Source: Schistocerca nitens (lineage: Eukaryota > Arthropoda > Insecta > Orthoptera > Acrididae). Taken from it: DNA of 64,000 bases. Positions 45,086-55,139 of the stretch are shown piece after piece. The position numbers were made by a program, and so were the translations under genes. Below the pieces are notes generated by a model. That model worked only from the letters and a program-made list of their open reading frames with translations. It searched no databases and was not told the origin of the DNA. Numbering within the stretch: the first letter of the stretch is position 1; each line of letters begins with the position of its first letter. The DNA is taken from contig NC_064616.1 of assembly GCF_023898315.1 (NCBI RefSeq), positions 532,289,102-532,353,101 of the forward strand. Reading direction: 5' to 3'.

Positions 45086-45284
45086 GCGCGGGATTAACCG
45101 AGCGGTCTCTGGCGCTGCAGTCATGGGCTGTGCGGCTGGTCCCGGCGGAGGTTCGAGTCCTCCCTCGGGCATGGATGTGTGTGTTTGTCCTTAGGATAAT
45201 TTCGGTTAAGTAGTGTGTCAGCTTAGGGACTGATAACCTTAGCAGTTAAACCCCATAAGATTTCACACACATTTGAACATTTTT
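45086..45284 (+). mobile_element. SINE (family B), 14-bp target duplication
   Basis: TTGAGTTACTCGCC is present at 45,072-45,085 and 45,285-45,298. The head has AACCGAGCGGTCTCTGGCGC and B-box GGTTCGAGTCC. The tail carries GGGACTGATAACCTTAG and ends in T-rich sequence. Confidence 0.95.
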
Positions 45285-45298
45285 TTGAGTTACTCGCC

Positions 45299-45817
45299 CA
45301 TTAACAGGATCCGCTGACCAGCTGTTCTATTAACGCAGTCTTGTAGGACACAAGCTGATCAAAAGTGCAACAACAAGTATTCAGCCAGACTTTATCCAAA
45401 ACTGTCTAGTTGCGAAGCTCCCTGTCAGAAAACCTTTGTTGCTGCTGACAGTACTATCAGGAAATTTCGACACAGAGATGGCTAAGTTCGCTATCTGAGA
45501 ATTTCTCATGCATCGCATGTGCTTAAGATCGTTTGAATACTGTAATAATCTACCACTGCAATTCAAAGTAACCTGCACTTACAAATTAATTATCTACTTA
45601 TCACGACTAGTTTATGACGACAATTTATTTTAATGAGAGAAAAAATAACTGCAGTAAGAACTCTCTAAGTGTTAAGAAGCACTAAGATTAAGAGGAAGTT
45701 TTTGGCGATGAATAAGACTGTCTCTACCTACGGCTTTTTACAATATACAACAAACGTGTCAAGGCTAGCAGGCAAATGTGACAATATAGTGGTGTGAGCA
45801 TATGCACAAGGAAATCT
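45299..45817. other. No recognised gene
   Basis: AT-rich spacer between SINEs. Confidence 0.5.
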
Positions 45818-45825
45818 TACTGAGA

Positions 45826-46235
45826 AAATGGTTCAAATGGCTCTAAGCACTATGGGACTTAACATCTGAGGTCATCAGTCCCCGCCGGCCGCGGTGGTCT
45901 CGCGGTTCTAGGCGCGCAGTCCGGAACCGTGCGACTGCTACGGTCGCAGGTTCGAATCCTGCCTCGGGCATGGATGTGTGTGATGTCCTTAGGTTAGTTA
46001 GGTTTAAGTAGTTCTAAGTTCTAGGGGACTGATGACCACAGCAGTTGAGTCCCATAGTGCTCAGAGCCATTTGAACCATTCATCAGTCCCCTAGACTTAG
46101 AACTACTTAAACCTAACTAACCTAAGAACATCACACACATCCATGCCAGCGGCAGGATTCGAACCTGCGACCGCAGCAGCAGCGTGGTTCTAGACTGAAG
46201 CGCCTAGAACCGCTCGTCCACAACGGCCGCTTTCC
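45826..46235 (-). mobile_element. SINE (family A), outer member of a nest
   Basis: The minus-strand SINE is split into 45,826-45,883 and 46,081-46,235 by a plus-strand SINE. Flanking TACTGAGA occurs at 45,818-45,825 and 46,236-46,243. Confidence 0.92.
45884..46080 (+). mobile_element. SINE (family A) nested in a SINE
   Basis: CATCAGTCCCC, part of the outer SINE, is duplicated at 45,873-45,883 and 46,081-46,091. The inserted copy is full length from GCCGGCCGCGGTGG to TTTGAACCATT. Confidence 0.95.
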
Positions 46236-46243
46236 TACTGAGA

Positions 46244-46436
46244 GCCGGTCGAAGTGGCCGTGCGGTTAAAGGCGCTGCAGTCTGGAACCGCAAGACCGCT
46301 ACGGTCGCAGGTTCGAATCCTGCCTCGGGCATGGATGTTTGTGATGTCCTTAGGTTAGTTAGGTTTAACTAGTTCTAAGTTCTAGGGGACTAATGACCTC
46401 AGCAGTTGAGTCCCATAGTGCTCAGAGCCAGAGCCA
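46244..46436 (+). mobile_element. SINE (family A), adjacent third copy
   Basis: TTTCCTACTGAGA is present at 46,231-46,243 and 46,437-46,449. The target overlaps the outer SINE's own target duplication, so this is a later event at the same place. Confidence 0.94.
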
Positions 46437-46449
46437 TTTCCTACTGAGA

Positions 46450-46978
46450 AATTATACAATGTCACAGAGTAATCAATCAAAATGACCATTATAATAAACT
46501 GAAAATACGAAAGTTGATGCAGGAAGAAAAATACAATACGAAGAGCTGTGCGTGTCTTCTTCATTCATTTTACACCCCCGTTCAGTCTGTTATTCCACAT
46601 TCCAGAACCATGTATGACCTCTCGTACGAGGCACTTAATCGAATTTGCGAGAAGACAGAAAGTTTACTTAAGATTTCTTTACTGAATTTCTTTTTCGGCA
46701 CTGTTATAGATGGATTACATCGTTTGACAAAGTCTACTGATCTCCAGCTATATTTGAACTGACTATTAAAGCTGCCACTCCTTCGTAAGACAACCATGTG
46801 CTTACTAACGTATCGAGTCGTTGCTTTGTTAAATATTTTCTCAGTGTCAAATTAGATCATTAATCTAGGTAGTTTTAAACGCAGGTGACGTGAGTAGTTG
46901 AGGCTTCTAGGAGGAACAGTCATCCTATACTGAAAACATTAAATATAATTACCCAGTGTCACATCGTAAGCGAGAATC
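46450..46978. other. No recognised gene
   Basis: AT-rich spacer; no coding signature. Confidence 0.5.
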
Positions 46979-46979
46979 A

Positions 46980-47160
46980 AGACACAGAGGAATTGAAGAC
47001 ATTAACTACCAGTGGGCATCAATTTATATCAAAGAGACAAATCTAAAACATGTGCCGGACCAGGATTCGAACCTAGGTCTTCTACTTTGTAGGCAGATGC
47101 ACTGACTGCTACGCAATCCTGACAAGTAGACAACACAGCCGCATGGATTACCCTAGCACA
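46980..47160 (-). mobile_element. SINE of a third head type (family M)
   Basis: On the minus strand, GCGTAGCAGTCAGTGCATCT and GGTTCGAATCCTGG form a tRNA-like head. The tail has ATTGATGCCCACTGG and AATGTCTTCAATTCC. The same words occur at 48,861-49,023 in the other orientation. Confidence 0.82.
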
Positions 47161-47273
47161 CCTCCCGCTAGGCCATAATTCTGAACTTATAGCACACGCT
47201 ACTGATGTAGTGCCCCTGCTCATTAACCTAATTAGTCGCGGTATCATATGCGAGAAAACAGACACCAAATATA

Positions 47274-48681
47274 CACTACTGGCCATTAAAATTGCTACAC
47301 CACGAAGATGACGTGCTACAGACGCGAAATTTAACCGACAGGAAGAAGATGCTGTGATATGCAAATGATTAGCTTTTCAGAGGATTCACACAGGGTTGGC
47401 GCCCGTGGCGACACCTATAACGTGCTGACACGAGGAAAGTTCCCAACCGATTTCTCATACACAGACAGCAGTTGACCGGCTTTGCCTGGTGAAACGTTGT
47501 TGTGATGCCTCATTTAAGGAGGAGAAATGTGTACCATCACGTTTCCGACTTTGATAAAGGTCGGATTGTAGCCTATCGCGATTGCGGTTTATCGTATCGC
47601 GACATTGCTGCTCGCGCTGGTCGAGATCCAGTGACTGTTAGCGGAATATGGAATCGGTGGGTTCAGGAGGGTAATACGGAACGCCGTGCTGGATCCCAAC
47701 GACCTCTTATCACTAGCAGTCGAGATGACAGGCATCTTATCCGCATGGCTGTAACAGATCGTGCAGCCACGTCTCGATCCCTGAGTCAACAGATGGGGAC
47801 GTTTGCAAGACAACAACCATCTGCACGAACAGTTCGACGACATTAGCAGCAGCATGGACTATCAGCTCGGAGACGATGGCGGCGGTTACCCTTGACGCTG
47901 CATCACAGACAGGAGCGCCTGCGATGGTGTATTCAACGACGAACCTGGGTGTACGAATGGCAAAACGTCATTTTTTCGGATGAATCCAGGTTCTGTTTAC
48001 AGCATCATGATGGTCGCATCCGTGTTTGGCGACATCGCGGTGAACGCACATTGGAAGCGTGTATTCGTCATCGCCATACTGACGTATCACCCGGCGTGAT
48101 GGTATGGGGTGCCATTGGTTACACGTCTCGGTCACCTCTTGTTCGCATTGATGGCACTTTGAACAGTGGACGTTACATTTCGGATGTGTTACGACCCGTG
48201 GCTCTACCCTTCATTCGATCCCTGCGAAACCCTACATTTCAGCAGGATAATGCACGACCGCGTGTTGCAGGTCCTGTACGGGCTTTTCTGAATACAGAAG
48301 AATGTTCGACTGCTGCCCTGGCCAGCACATTCTCCAAATCTCTCACCAATTGAAAACGTCTGGTCAATGGTGGCCGAGCAACTGGCTCGTCACAATACGC
48401 CAGTCACTACTCTTGATGAACTGTGGTATCGTGTTGAAGCTGCATGAGCAGCTTTACCTGTACACGCCATCCAAGCTCTGTTTAACTCAATGCCCAAGCT
48501 TATCAAGGCCGTTATTATGGCCAGAGGCGTTTGTTCTGGGTACTGATTTCTCAGGAGCTATGAGCCCAAATTGCGTAAAAATGTAATCACATGTCAGTTC
48601 TAGTATAATATATTTGTCCAATGAATACCCGTTTATGATCTACATTTCTTCTTGGTGTAGTAATTTTAATGACCAGTAGTG
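47274..48681 (+). mobile_element. Tc1-like element, copy B
   Basis: The left end CACTACTGGCCATTAAAATT and right end AATTTTAATGACCAGTAGTG are inverted repeats with TA on both sides. It is the most complete of the three copies in the window. Confidence 0.95.
47505..48544 (+). pseudogene. Tc1-like DD34E transposase, copy B
   Basis: The start is ATG 47,505 (MPHLRRRNVYHHVSDFDKGR). The frame is open through the HTH to a stop at 47,844-47,846, then continues in the same frame from 47,847 through FSDESRF, VWGAIGYTSRSPLVRI and FQQDNARPR. A 1-nt insertion near 48,297 shifts the frame. The last block SPIENVW follows in the next frame, and a TGA near 48,447 replaces tryptophan. The three lesions differ from those in copies A and C. 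Confidence 0.94.
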
Positions 48682-48860
48682 TACATATAATTAAGGCGAT
48701 GACGGCCAATGATCCCTTCAGTGGTCACCAAACTCGAACTCTTACGGGAATCGGCGGGATGTCGCGAGTAATGAGGCTAGCGTGTGGTATAAGTTGAGAA
48801 TGTTGGACTGACGGTAGGCGTGGTAAGATAGTCCTATAGTCCGTGCGGGTGTGGTGACCG

Positions 48861-49023
48861 CTGTGTCCGGATGACGCAGTGGTCAGCGCATCTGCCTCAT
48901 AAGCAAAAGACATGGGTTTGAATCCCAATCCAGCACAATATTCAACTTGCCCCATTGATAAAAATCAATGCCCACTCGCAGATAATGTCTTTAATTCCAT
49001 TGTGTCTTTTCATAGTGGATGCA
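48861..49023 (+). mobile_element. SINE (family M), plus orientation
   Basis: The head GGATGACGCAGTGGTCAGCG, an anticodon-like CTCATAA loop (CAT) and GGTTTGAATCCC suggest a tRNA-Met-like ancestor. The tail is AAATCAATGCCCACTCGCAG and TGTCTTTAATTCC. Confidence 0.8.
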
Positions 49024-49084
49024 GGATCAAAAACTAATTTTTACGCTATTAGGAACCAACTACACCACTTGCGAGAGGCTGTGT

Positions 49085-49590
49085 AGAAACCTCCCGCACC
49101 CCTTCCACCCCTACGTAAGAATTTTCTCATTATTATTTAGTTGATTTTTACCTCAATTGTGCTGCAAATTGAAAACCTCTTTCACCAGAGGCTTCCCGCT
49201 TCTATTGCCGTAGTATCCTCAGCGACCATGATGTAAACATTTCGAATAGTTATTACAGTTTATATTTTAAAAATAAATTTGTTATTAACAATACCTGTGA
49301 TACTATACTAAAAACACAGGAAAACACTAAAGGGGAAACAAGAATGTCCACTGACAAATTTCCTGAGTTACGGATAAAGTTTCAAATCTATGAAATGAAT
49401 TGTGCAAAGAAATCGGGTGCAATGACCGAGAAAAGGGGCGTTCAAAAACCCATGAAAAATTAAACCAGTGGATAAGTGTAGACTCAGCCACTGATGATGA
49501 CAAAGGAAGCGACGACTGTAATCAAGACATGGAAGAAGGAACACTAAACATTGAAAGTAATTTCTTAAATACGTCATCTGCCATTAAGAG
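49085..49590 (+). repeat. Interspersed repeat Q, plus-oriented copy
   Basis: It shares long homology with 55,650-56,175 in reverse. Common words are GTAGAAAC, ACCCCTTCCACC, ATCCTCAG(C/T)GACCATGATG, TTTCAAATCTAT and GAAAGTAATTT. A weak frame (49,400-49,597) has no recognisable product. Confidence 0.78.
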
Positions 49591-49844
49591 CGAATAAAGT
49601 CTGCAGAATCAGCATTTCAATTTGCGGTACGCTTAAAATGGGAAAATAAAACTGATCGCAGAAAAAGTACGTAAAAGCTAAACGAATACACCACTGATAA
49701 TCACGCTGCCTGCAAAAAAAAGCCAAGTGCCCAGAATGGTTTGAATAAACTAAATGAAGCTTCACGTGTTGCGAGAGTATGTGATGTTGTTGCAGTGAGT
49801 ACAAAATCGATTCAAGTTTACAGAGAACTTGGAAGTACGAATCA

Positions 49845-50530
49845 ACTTATCAGTATGACGTTGTACCCCCTCTGGCCTCGATACATGCACTGATTAAGTT
49901 GGGAAGCGTGCCAGAAAGCCGTTGTATCATCTCCTGAGTTGAGATACCCACAACCGTTTTAACTGATCTTTGATATCCTGGATACTGGCACTAGGACGGG
50001 GCTGACGTCCGAGCTGGTTCCATACACGTTATATTGGGGACACACCTGGAAACCTGATTGGCCACGAGAGTACCTCAGCGTCAATCCAGTTCGCAGAAAC
50101 ACGTGCCAGGCCTTCACGAGCATTTTCCTGTTGAGAAACAGCAGCACGATGCTGTCAAATGAAAGATAACACATGAGGACGCAGGGTGTCTATGGCGCAC
50201 CGTTGCCGCCAGAGTTCCCTCAATCACAGCCAGCTGTCATCTGAAGTCATACCCGATGCCCACACCATGACGACAGGAGTGACACAGCTGTGCTTCACTT
50301 AAACATTGGAAGAATGGAACCCCTACCAGAAAGCCGCCACAATCACCACCGATGCTCATCCGTGGTAGCGCAGAACTGCGATTCATTGTTGAAGACAGTG
50401 CGACACCATTCAACAATCCACGCTTTCCGGCCACAGTAACACTACGGGTGAAGCCGTTTGTGTTGTAGTGTTGGCAGCAGACTACACGCAGGACGGTAAT
50501 TCCCCAGTCCGACTGCTGCAGGTCTCCGAC
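49845..50530 (-). pseudogene. Tc1-like transposase, C-terminal part of a split copy
   Basis: On the minus strand the first catalytic block is damaged (VFNNESQFCATTDEH at about 50,400-50,355). QQENAREGLARVSANW follows at about 50,130, then WPIRFPGVSPI and VWNQLGRQPRPSASIQDIKD at about 50,050-49,970, a form of the SPDLSPIE...W block. The copy is interrupted at 50,530 by an LTR flanked by CCGAC. Its N-terminal part resumes at 52,438. Confidence 0.8.
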
Positions 50531-50817
50531 TGTTGTGTCCATAGTTCCGCGTAGTCAGCGCGTACACAACTTTCCCACTAGAGCGCGCCCCGCTAAGCAC
50601 AACAGCGCAGGCGCAGCGCTCGTCCATCTCCGCACTACGAGATGACGCTGTCTTAGAGACGGACCAAATTCTGCTTCCGCCGATCCGCGTATTAATATGT
50701 AACGCAGCCAATGAGATTGCTGCTAACGTAGAACCTTTTCTCCTCGTGGATCACACTCGCGCAGTGATGCATGAATGCACGAGGTATTATAACGGGTGTA
50801 CAGACCTCCGATTAGTC

Positions 50818-51748
50818 CTCTACACCTCCCGCCACCTTGATCCCCCTCACCCCCTGGTTGCTCCTCTCCTCTCCCATCCTGGCCCCCTGCCATGTCTTCA
50901 CTGTTGTGTCCCCCCTACCCTCCATCTCTACACCCTTCATGTCCTTCCCCAAGGTGGCTTCCATCAACTCCCCCTCCCGGATGATGCCCTCTCTCCCTCC
51001 ATTTATCCCTCCTATCAACTCTGATCCTCACTCCCCCTCCTTTCCTCTGTCCTTTTCCTGGGCTCCCTCTCCCCCCCCCCCTTTAACTTCTTTTTTCCCC
51101 ACCTCCCCTTCCTCTGCCCCCTTCTCTCCCCCGAGTCCTTTTGCATTTCCCTCCTCTGCCTCCTCTCATTCCCTCTTGTGTCTGCCCTGCCCCTCCCCCC
51201 TTTATTAGTCATCTCCCTCCTTGATTCCCCCCCCCCCTTTTCGTTTTTTTCCTTCCTCCCTCCTTGTTCTTCCCCCTCCTCCAGGTCGCCCCCCCCCCCC
51301 CCCCCCCCAATCTGCCTTTGGCTCGGGAGTGTCATCTTTGTGCCGCCCTTTTCGTGGAGTGTTTTACAGTGAGTGTTCCGTGTTGTGTTTTTTTGGGAAG
51401 TGTTGCGAACGGCCATCATACTGTCGCTGGGTGTGCTTTTTATCTCTTGTGAACAGAAACCAGACTGTCGCCGTGTTTTTTAATTGTGTGAGTACTATGT
51501 TACTTGTTTGATTCCTGTGTCTTTTATTAACATTGCCAACCCCTTTTGTTTTCTGTTTTAACTTTCCGCATTTTTCCGCCATTTTACGCTTTATGTCACC
51601 GTTTTATCGCCTGTTTTTCTTGTTTCTTTTCTTCTTCCATTTTTTAAAATAAAAATCTGTAGTCTGTAGAGCAGCGTACTAACCTGCTGCCAGACCACCC
51701 CCTTCGGGGGGAACTGAAAATCAATAAAGGAAAAAAAAACAAAAAAAA
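50818..51748 (+). mobile_element. Poly-A retroposon inserted in the solo LTR
   Basis: CTCCGATTAGTC is duplicated at 50,806-50,817 and 51,749-51,760. The first half is an extreme C/T-rich tract including a 20-C run at 51,289-51,308. The 3' end has a CCCCC-TTCG-GGGGG hairpin at 51,698-51,711, AATAAA at about 51,722 and an A-rich tail. It is probably the 3' part of a LINE, but no reverse transcriptase is present. Confidence 0.88.
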
Positions 51749-51908
51749 CTCCGATTAGTCAGTCTGCATTAGTCTGCATTTGTATGTACCAGTCTATAGT
51801 CAAGTTTCAGTCTGCGGCTAATAAGATTATCATATTCCTGTACATAGCCATGAAGAGAAATGTATAGACACTTTGTCAAGTATCAGAAATATGTGAGAAT
51901 AAGAAAAG

Positions 51909-52112
51909 AAATGGCTCTGAGCACTATGGGACTTAACATCCATGGTCATCAGTTCCCTAGAACTTAGAACCACTTAAACCTAACTAACCTAAGGACATCA
52001 CACAACACCCAGCCATCACGAGGCAGAGAAAATCCCTGACCCCGCCGGGAATCGAACCCGGGAACCCGGGCGTGGGAAGCGAGAACGCTACCGCACGACC
52101 ACGAGCTGCGGG
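51909..52112 (-). mobile_element. SINE with a different tRNA-like head but family A tail (family C)
   Basis: On the minus strand the head is GGTCGTGCGGTAGCGTTCTC with B-box GGTTCGATTCCCGG. It then joins TGTGATGTCCTTAGGTTAGT and the whole family A tail to AGAGCCATTTC. Flanking GAGAATAAG and GAGGATAAG form an imperfect duplication. Confidence 0.88.
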
Positions 52113-52437
52113 CTGAGGATAAGATTAACGTAACAAGACCAAAGGAACTTCAGATTGTCAATTGTAAATAGCATCCAGAACCAAGTTATTTTTATGCTTG
52201 TTGTTATTTTAATAAATGTGTGTGAAAATTAATCAAGTTCTGTTTAAAGTTGACCACCGTCAGTCTGCTACTCTAAGCGTGCAAGTGGCATTTCTATCGT
52301 CTGACCTAACGGCAGAAGATAAACACGCCACGATAAGACCACGAGACATATTGCTGACACTCGCCTACTTCGTTAGAGCGACAAGTCAAATAATCTGATG
52401 GTGTGTGTACCGAAGGTCTTACAGTACGCACACCACA

Positions 52438-52925
52438 CCGACAAATAGTGTAGATGGCACAGAATGTTGCAGCGTGTCCATTACTTGTCCTCGTATGGCA
52501 GATGCAAATGTGAAGGGATTACGATGTGCTTGGAGCACAACAGGGCTTTCCTCTCTTATGGTGGCCAGGCGTGGTCATCCGGAATCTTGAGGACGAGCAT
52601 GCCTGTCCTCATGTTCCCATGCAATTCAGCGTGAGACGACAGTCACATCCGAATGCCCTTTAAGTATGAATACTGCACGATTCGACCAGCTGGCCAAATG
52701 GAGACCCACAATAAGGCTCAACCCAAACTCTGTGTGTAACGCTGTCTCACGCGACTACGTGGCATCTCCGTGCCATTCTCAGTGATCACTTATCATCTGA
52801 AGCTGTTCACGTCCCTTACATACCCTACCAGTCCTGGTAACAGCACTAAACACGAATTACACTAACGCACTCTGATGGCCGTCCTACCTGTCACAGAAAA
52901 TTGCAACTCTAATCATCATCTACAT
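52438..52925 (-). pseudogene. Tc1-like transposase, N-terminal part of the split copy
   Basis: The segment aligns with 30,240-30,740: GGCACAGAATGTTGC, TGGCAGATGCAAATGTGAAG and GGCATCTC....TCACAGA(A/G)AATTG occur in the same order. It continues the gene broken at 50,530. The coding frames are decayed, and the 5' leader reaches about 52,925. Confidence 0.75.
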
Positions 52926-53207
52926 CTAATCAAAGGGGTAAAGGATGGGGGTGAAAAAGCAGTGTAACCCACGACGCGAGAATACACATACTGAAAGAAA
53001 AACGTTTACAGCTTACGACCTTTTCGCTGTTCGTTCAGTAAAACTGGCGCATGAATCATGGCGTTTTAATTTATTGCTTTTTTTACTACTAACGGTATAC
53101 GTGACACATTTTGCAGACAGTATTCACATATACCACTGAATGTACCAGAAAAAATTTCAAGAAGCTCAGAAGATATAACGACGTAAGTAGTGAGATACGT
53201 AGGAAAC

Positions 53208-53417
53208 TGACCGGCCAGAGTGGCCGAGTGGTTCTAAGCGCTACAGTCTGGAACCGCGCGACCGCTACGGTCGCAGGTTCGAATCCTGCCTCGGGCATGG
53301 ATGTGTGTGATGTCCTTAGGTTAGTTAGGTTAAAGTAGTTCTAAGTTCTAGGGGACTGATGACCTTAGAAGTTAAGCCCCATAGTGCTCAGAGCCATTTG
53401 AACTTTTTTTTTTTTTA
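53208..53417 (+). mobile_element. SINE (family A) with T-rich tail
   Basis: AGGAAAC flanks both sides (53,201-53,207 and 53,418-53,424). The head GGCCAGAGTGGCCGAGTGGT and B-box GGTTCGAATCC are intact. The tail ends GAACTTTTTTTTTTTTT. Confidence 0.92.
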
Positions 53418-53531
53418 AGGAAACAGCCGCATGCACGACGTTTCAGTTTATTACTTCTTTACTAGTAACAATATTCACGACACGTTTCGCAGAAAGTAGG
53501 CACATTTACTACTGGATGTACCTGCAAATTA

Positions 53532-54839
53532 CACTACTGGGGATTAAAATTGCTACACCACGACGATGACGTACATCCACACAAGGTTGGTGCCGGTGGC
53601 GACACCTACAACGTGCTGACATGAGGAAAGTTTCCAATCGATTTCTTATACACAAACAGCATTTGGGTGTTGCCTGGTGAAACGTTGTTGTGATGCCTCG
53701 TGTAAGGAGGAGACATGCGTACCATCACGTTTCCGACTTTGATAAAGGTCGGATTGTAGCCTATCGCGATTGCGGTTTATCGTATCGCGCTGGTCGAGAT
53801 CCAGTGACTGTTAACAGAATAAGGAATCGGTGGGTTCAGGAGGGTAATAAGGAACGCCGTGCTGGATCCCAACGGACTCGTATCACTCACTAGCAGTCGA
53901 GATGACAGGCATCTTATCCGCATTGCTGTAACAGATCGTGCAGCCACGTCTCGATCCTTGAGTCAACAGATGGGGACGTTTGCAAGACAACAACCATCTG
54001 CACGAACAGTTCGACGACGTTTGCAGCAGCATGGAGACCATGGCGGCGGTTACCTTTGACGCTGCATCACAGACAGGAGTGCCTGCGATGGTGTACTCAA
54101 CGACAAACCTGGGTGCACGAATGGCAAAACGTCATTTTTTCGGGTGAATCCAGGTTCTGTTTACAGCATCATGATGGTCGCATCCGTGTTTGGCGACATC
54201 GCGGTGAATGCACATTGGAAGCGTGTATTCGTCATCGCCATACTGGCGTATCACCAGGCGTGATGGTATGGGGTGCCATTGGCTATACGTCTCGGTCACG
54301 TCTTGTTCGCATTGACGGCACTTTGAACAGTGGACGTTATATTTCAGATGTGTTACGACCCATGGCTCTACCCTTCATTGGATCCCTGCGAAACCCTACA
54401 TTTCAGCAGGATAATGCTCGACCGCATGTTGCAGGTCCTGCACGGGCCTTTCTGGATACAGAAAATGTTCGAGTGCTGCCCTGGCCAGCACATTCTCCAG
54501 ATCTCTCACCAATTGAAAACGTCTGGTCAATGGTGGCCGAGCAACTGGCTCGTCACAATACGCCAGTCACTACTCTCGATGAACTGTGGTATCGTATTGA
54601 AGCTGCATGGGCAGCTGTACCTGTGCATCCAAGCTCTGTTTGACTCAATGCCCTGGCGTATCAAGGCCGTTATTACGGCCAGAGGTGGTTGTTGTGGGTA
54701 CTGATTTCTCAGGATCTATGCACCCAAATTGCGTGAAAATGTAATCACATGTCAGTTCTAGTATAATATATTTGTCCAATGAATACCCGTTTATCATCTG
54801 CATTTCTTCTTAGGATAGCAACTTCAATGGCCAGTAGTG
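53532..54839 (+). mobile_element. Tc1-like element, copy C
   Basis: It begins CACTACTGGGGATTAAAATT and ends GGCCAGTAGTG, both in the family's form. About 60 bp of leader are missing between ACGATGACGTAC and CACACAAGG. It sits inside repeat R. Confidence 0.92.
53693..54643 (+). pseudogene. Tc1-like DD34E transposase, copy C
   Basis: The start is ATG 53,693 (MPRVRRRHAYHHVSDFDKGR). The HTH lost five residues in frame (LSYRAGRDP against LSYRDIAARAGRDP). A small insertion near 53,885 and a deletion near 54,035 shift frames twice. The catalytic domain from 54,056 is open to 54,643, but FSDES has become FSGES, removing the first catalytic aspartate. FQQDNARPH and SPIENVW are intact. A deletion near 54,627 removes the true C-terminus. 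Confidence 0.93.
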
Positions 54840-55139
54840 TGTATCATTGTACAACACATACTTCAGGAGATCTAACGTCATAAACGTTGAGCTGCGTGAA
54901 AATGAAACTGCAGGCTGAAATGCGCTAGAGATATAGGTAAAATATGTGTATAAATACTCGTGGACTATGTTAAATTTGTATGAAATGTATCTGACAGAGC
55001 ATGTGGGCTAAGCCACGGGTCAAACACTCATCCTAATCCCCTGAAACGACACCAATAAAATTTGGCACACATGTTAGGTACAATATGGAAAAAATGCTGT
55101 AGGGCTAAGAAAAACCAGCACCCCGTTGAGACGAGTGTG

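Larger units (their letters stand above)
50531..52437. mobile_element. Solo LTR with nested insertions
   Basis: It starts TGTTGTGTCC at 50,531 and ends CACCACA at 52,437, with CCGAC immediately outside each end (50,526-50,530 and 52,438-52,442). Removing a 931-bp retroposon plus its 12-bp duplication and a roughly 200-bp SINE leaves about 0.75 kb, a typical Gypsy LTR size, with no internal coding region. The orientation is probably plus, since AATAAA-like signals lie in its later part. Confidence 0.82.

Noticed and set aside
50837-51419. Proline/serine-rich or lysine-rich proteins in the 51-kb region
   Set aside because: They arise from the C/T-rich tract of the retroposon read in either direction, not from a gene.
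25505-53417. CTGATGA in SINE tails as a hammerhead ribozyme core or C/D-box snoRNA
   Set aside because: The heptamer matches the hammerhead CUGAUGA box, but no paired stem II and GAAA box follow. For a C box the first base is C rather than a purine, and no D box with terminal stem is visible.
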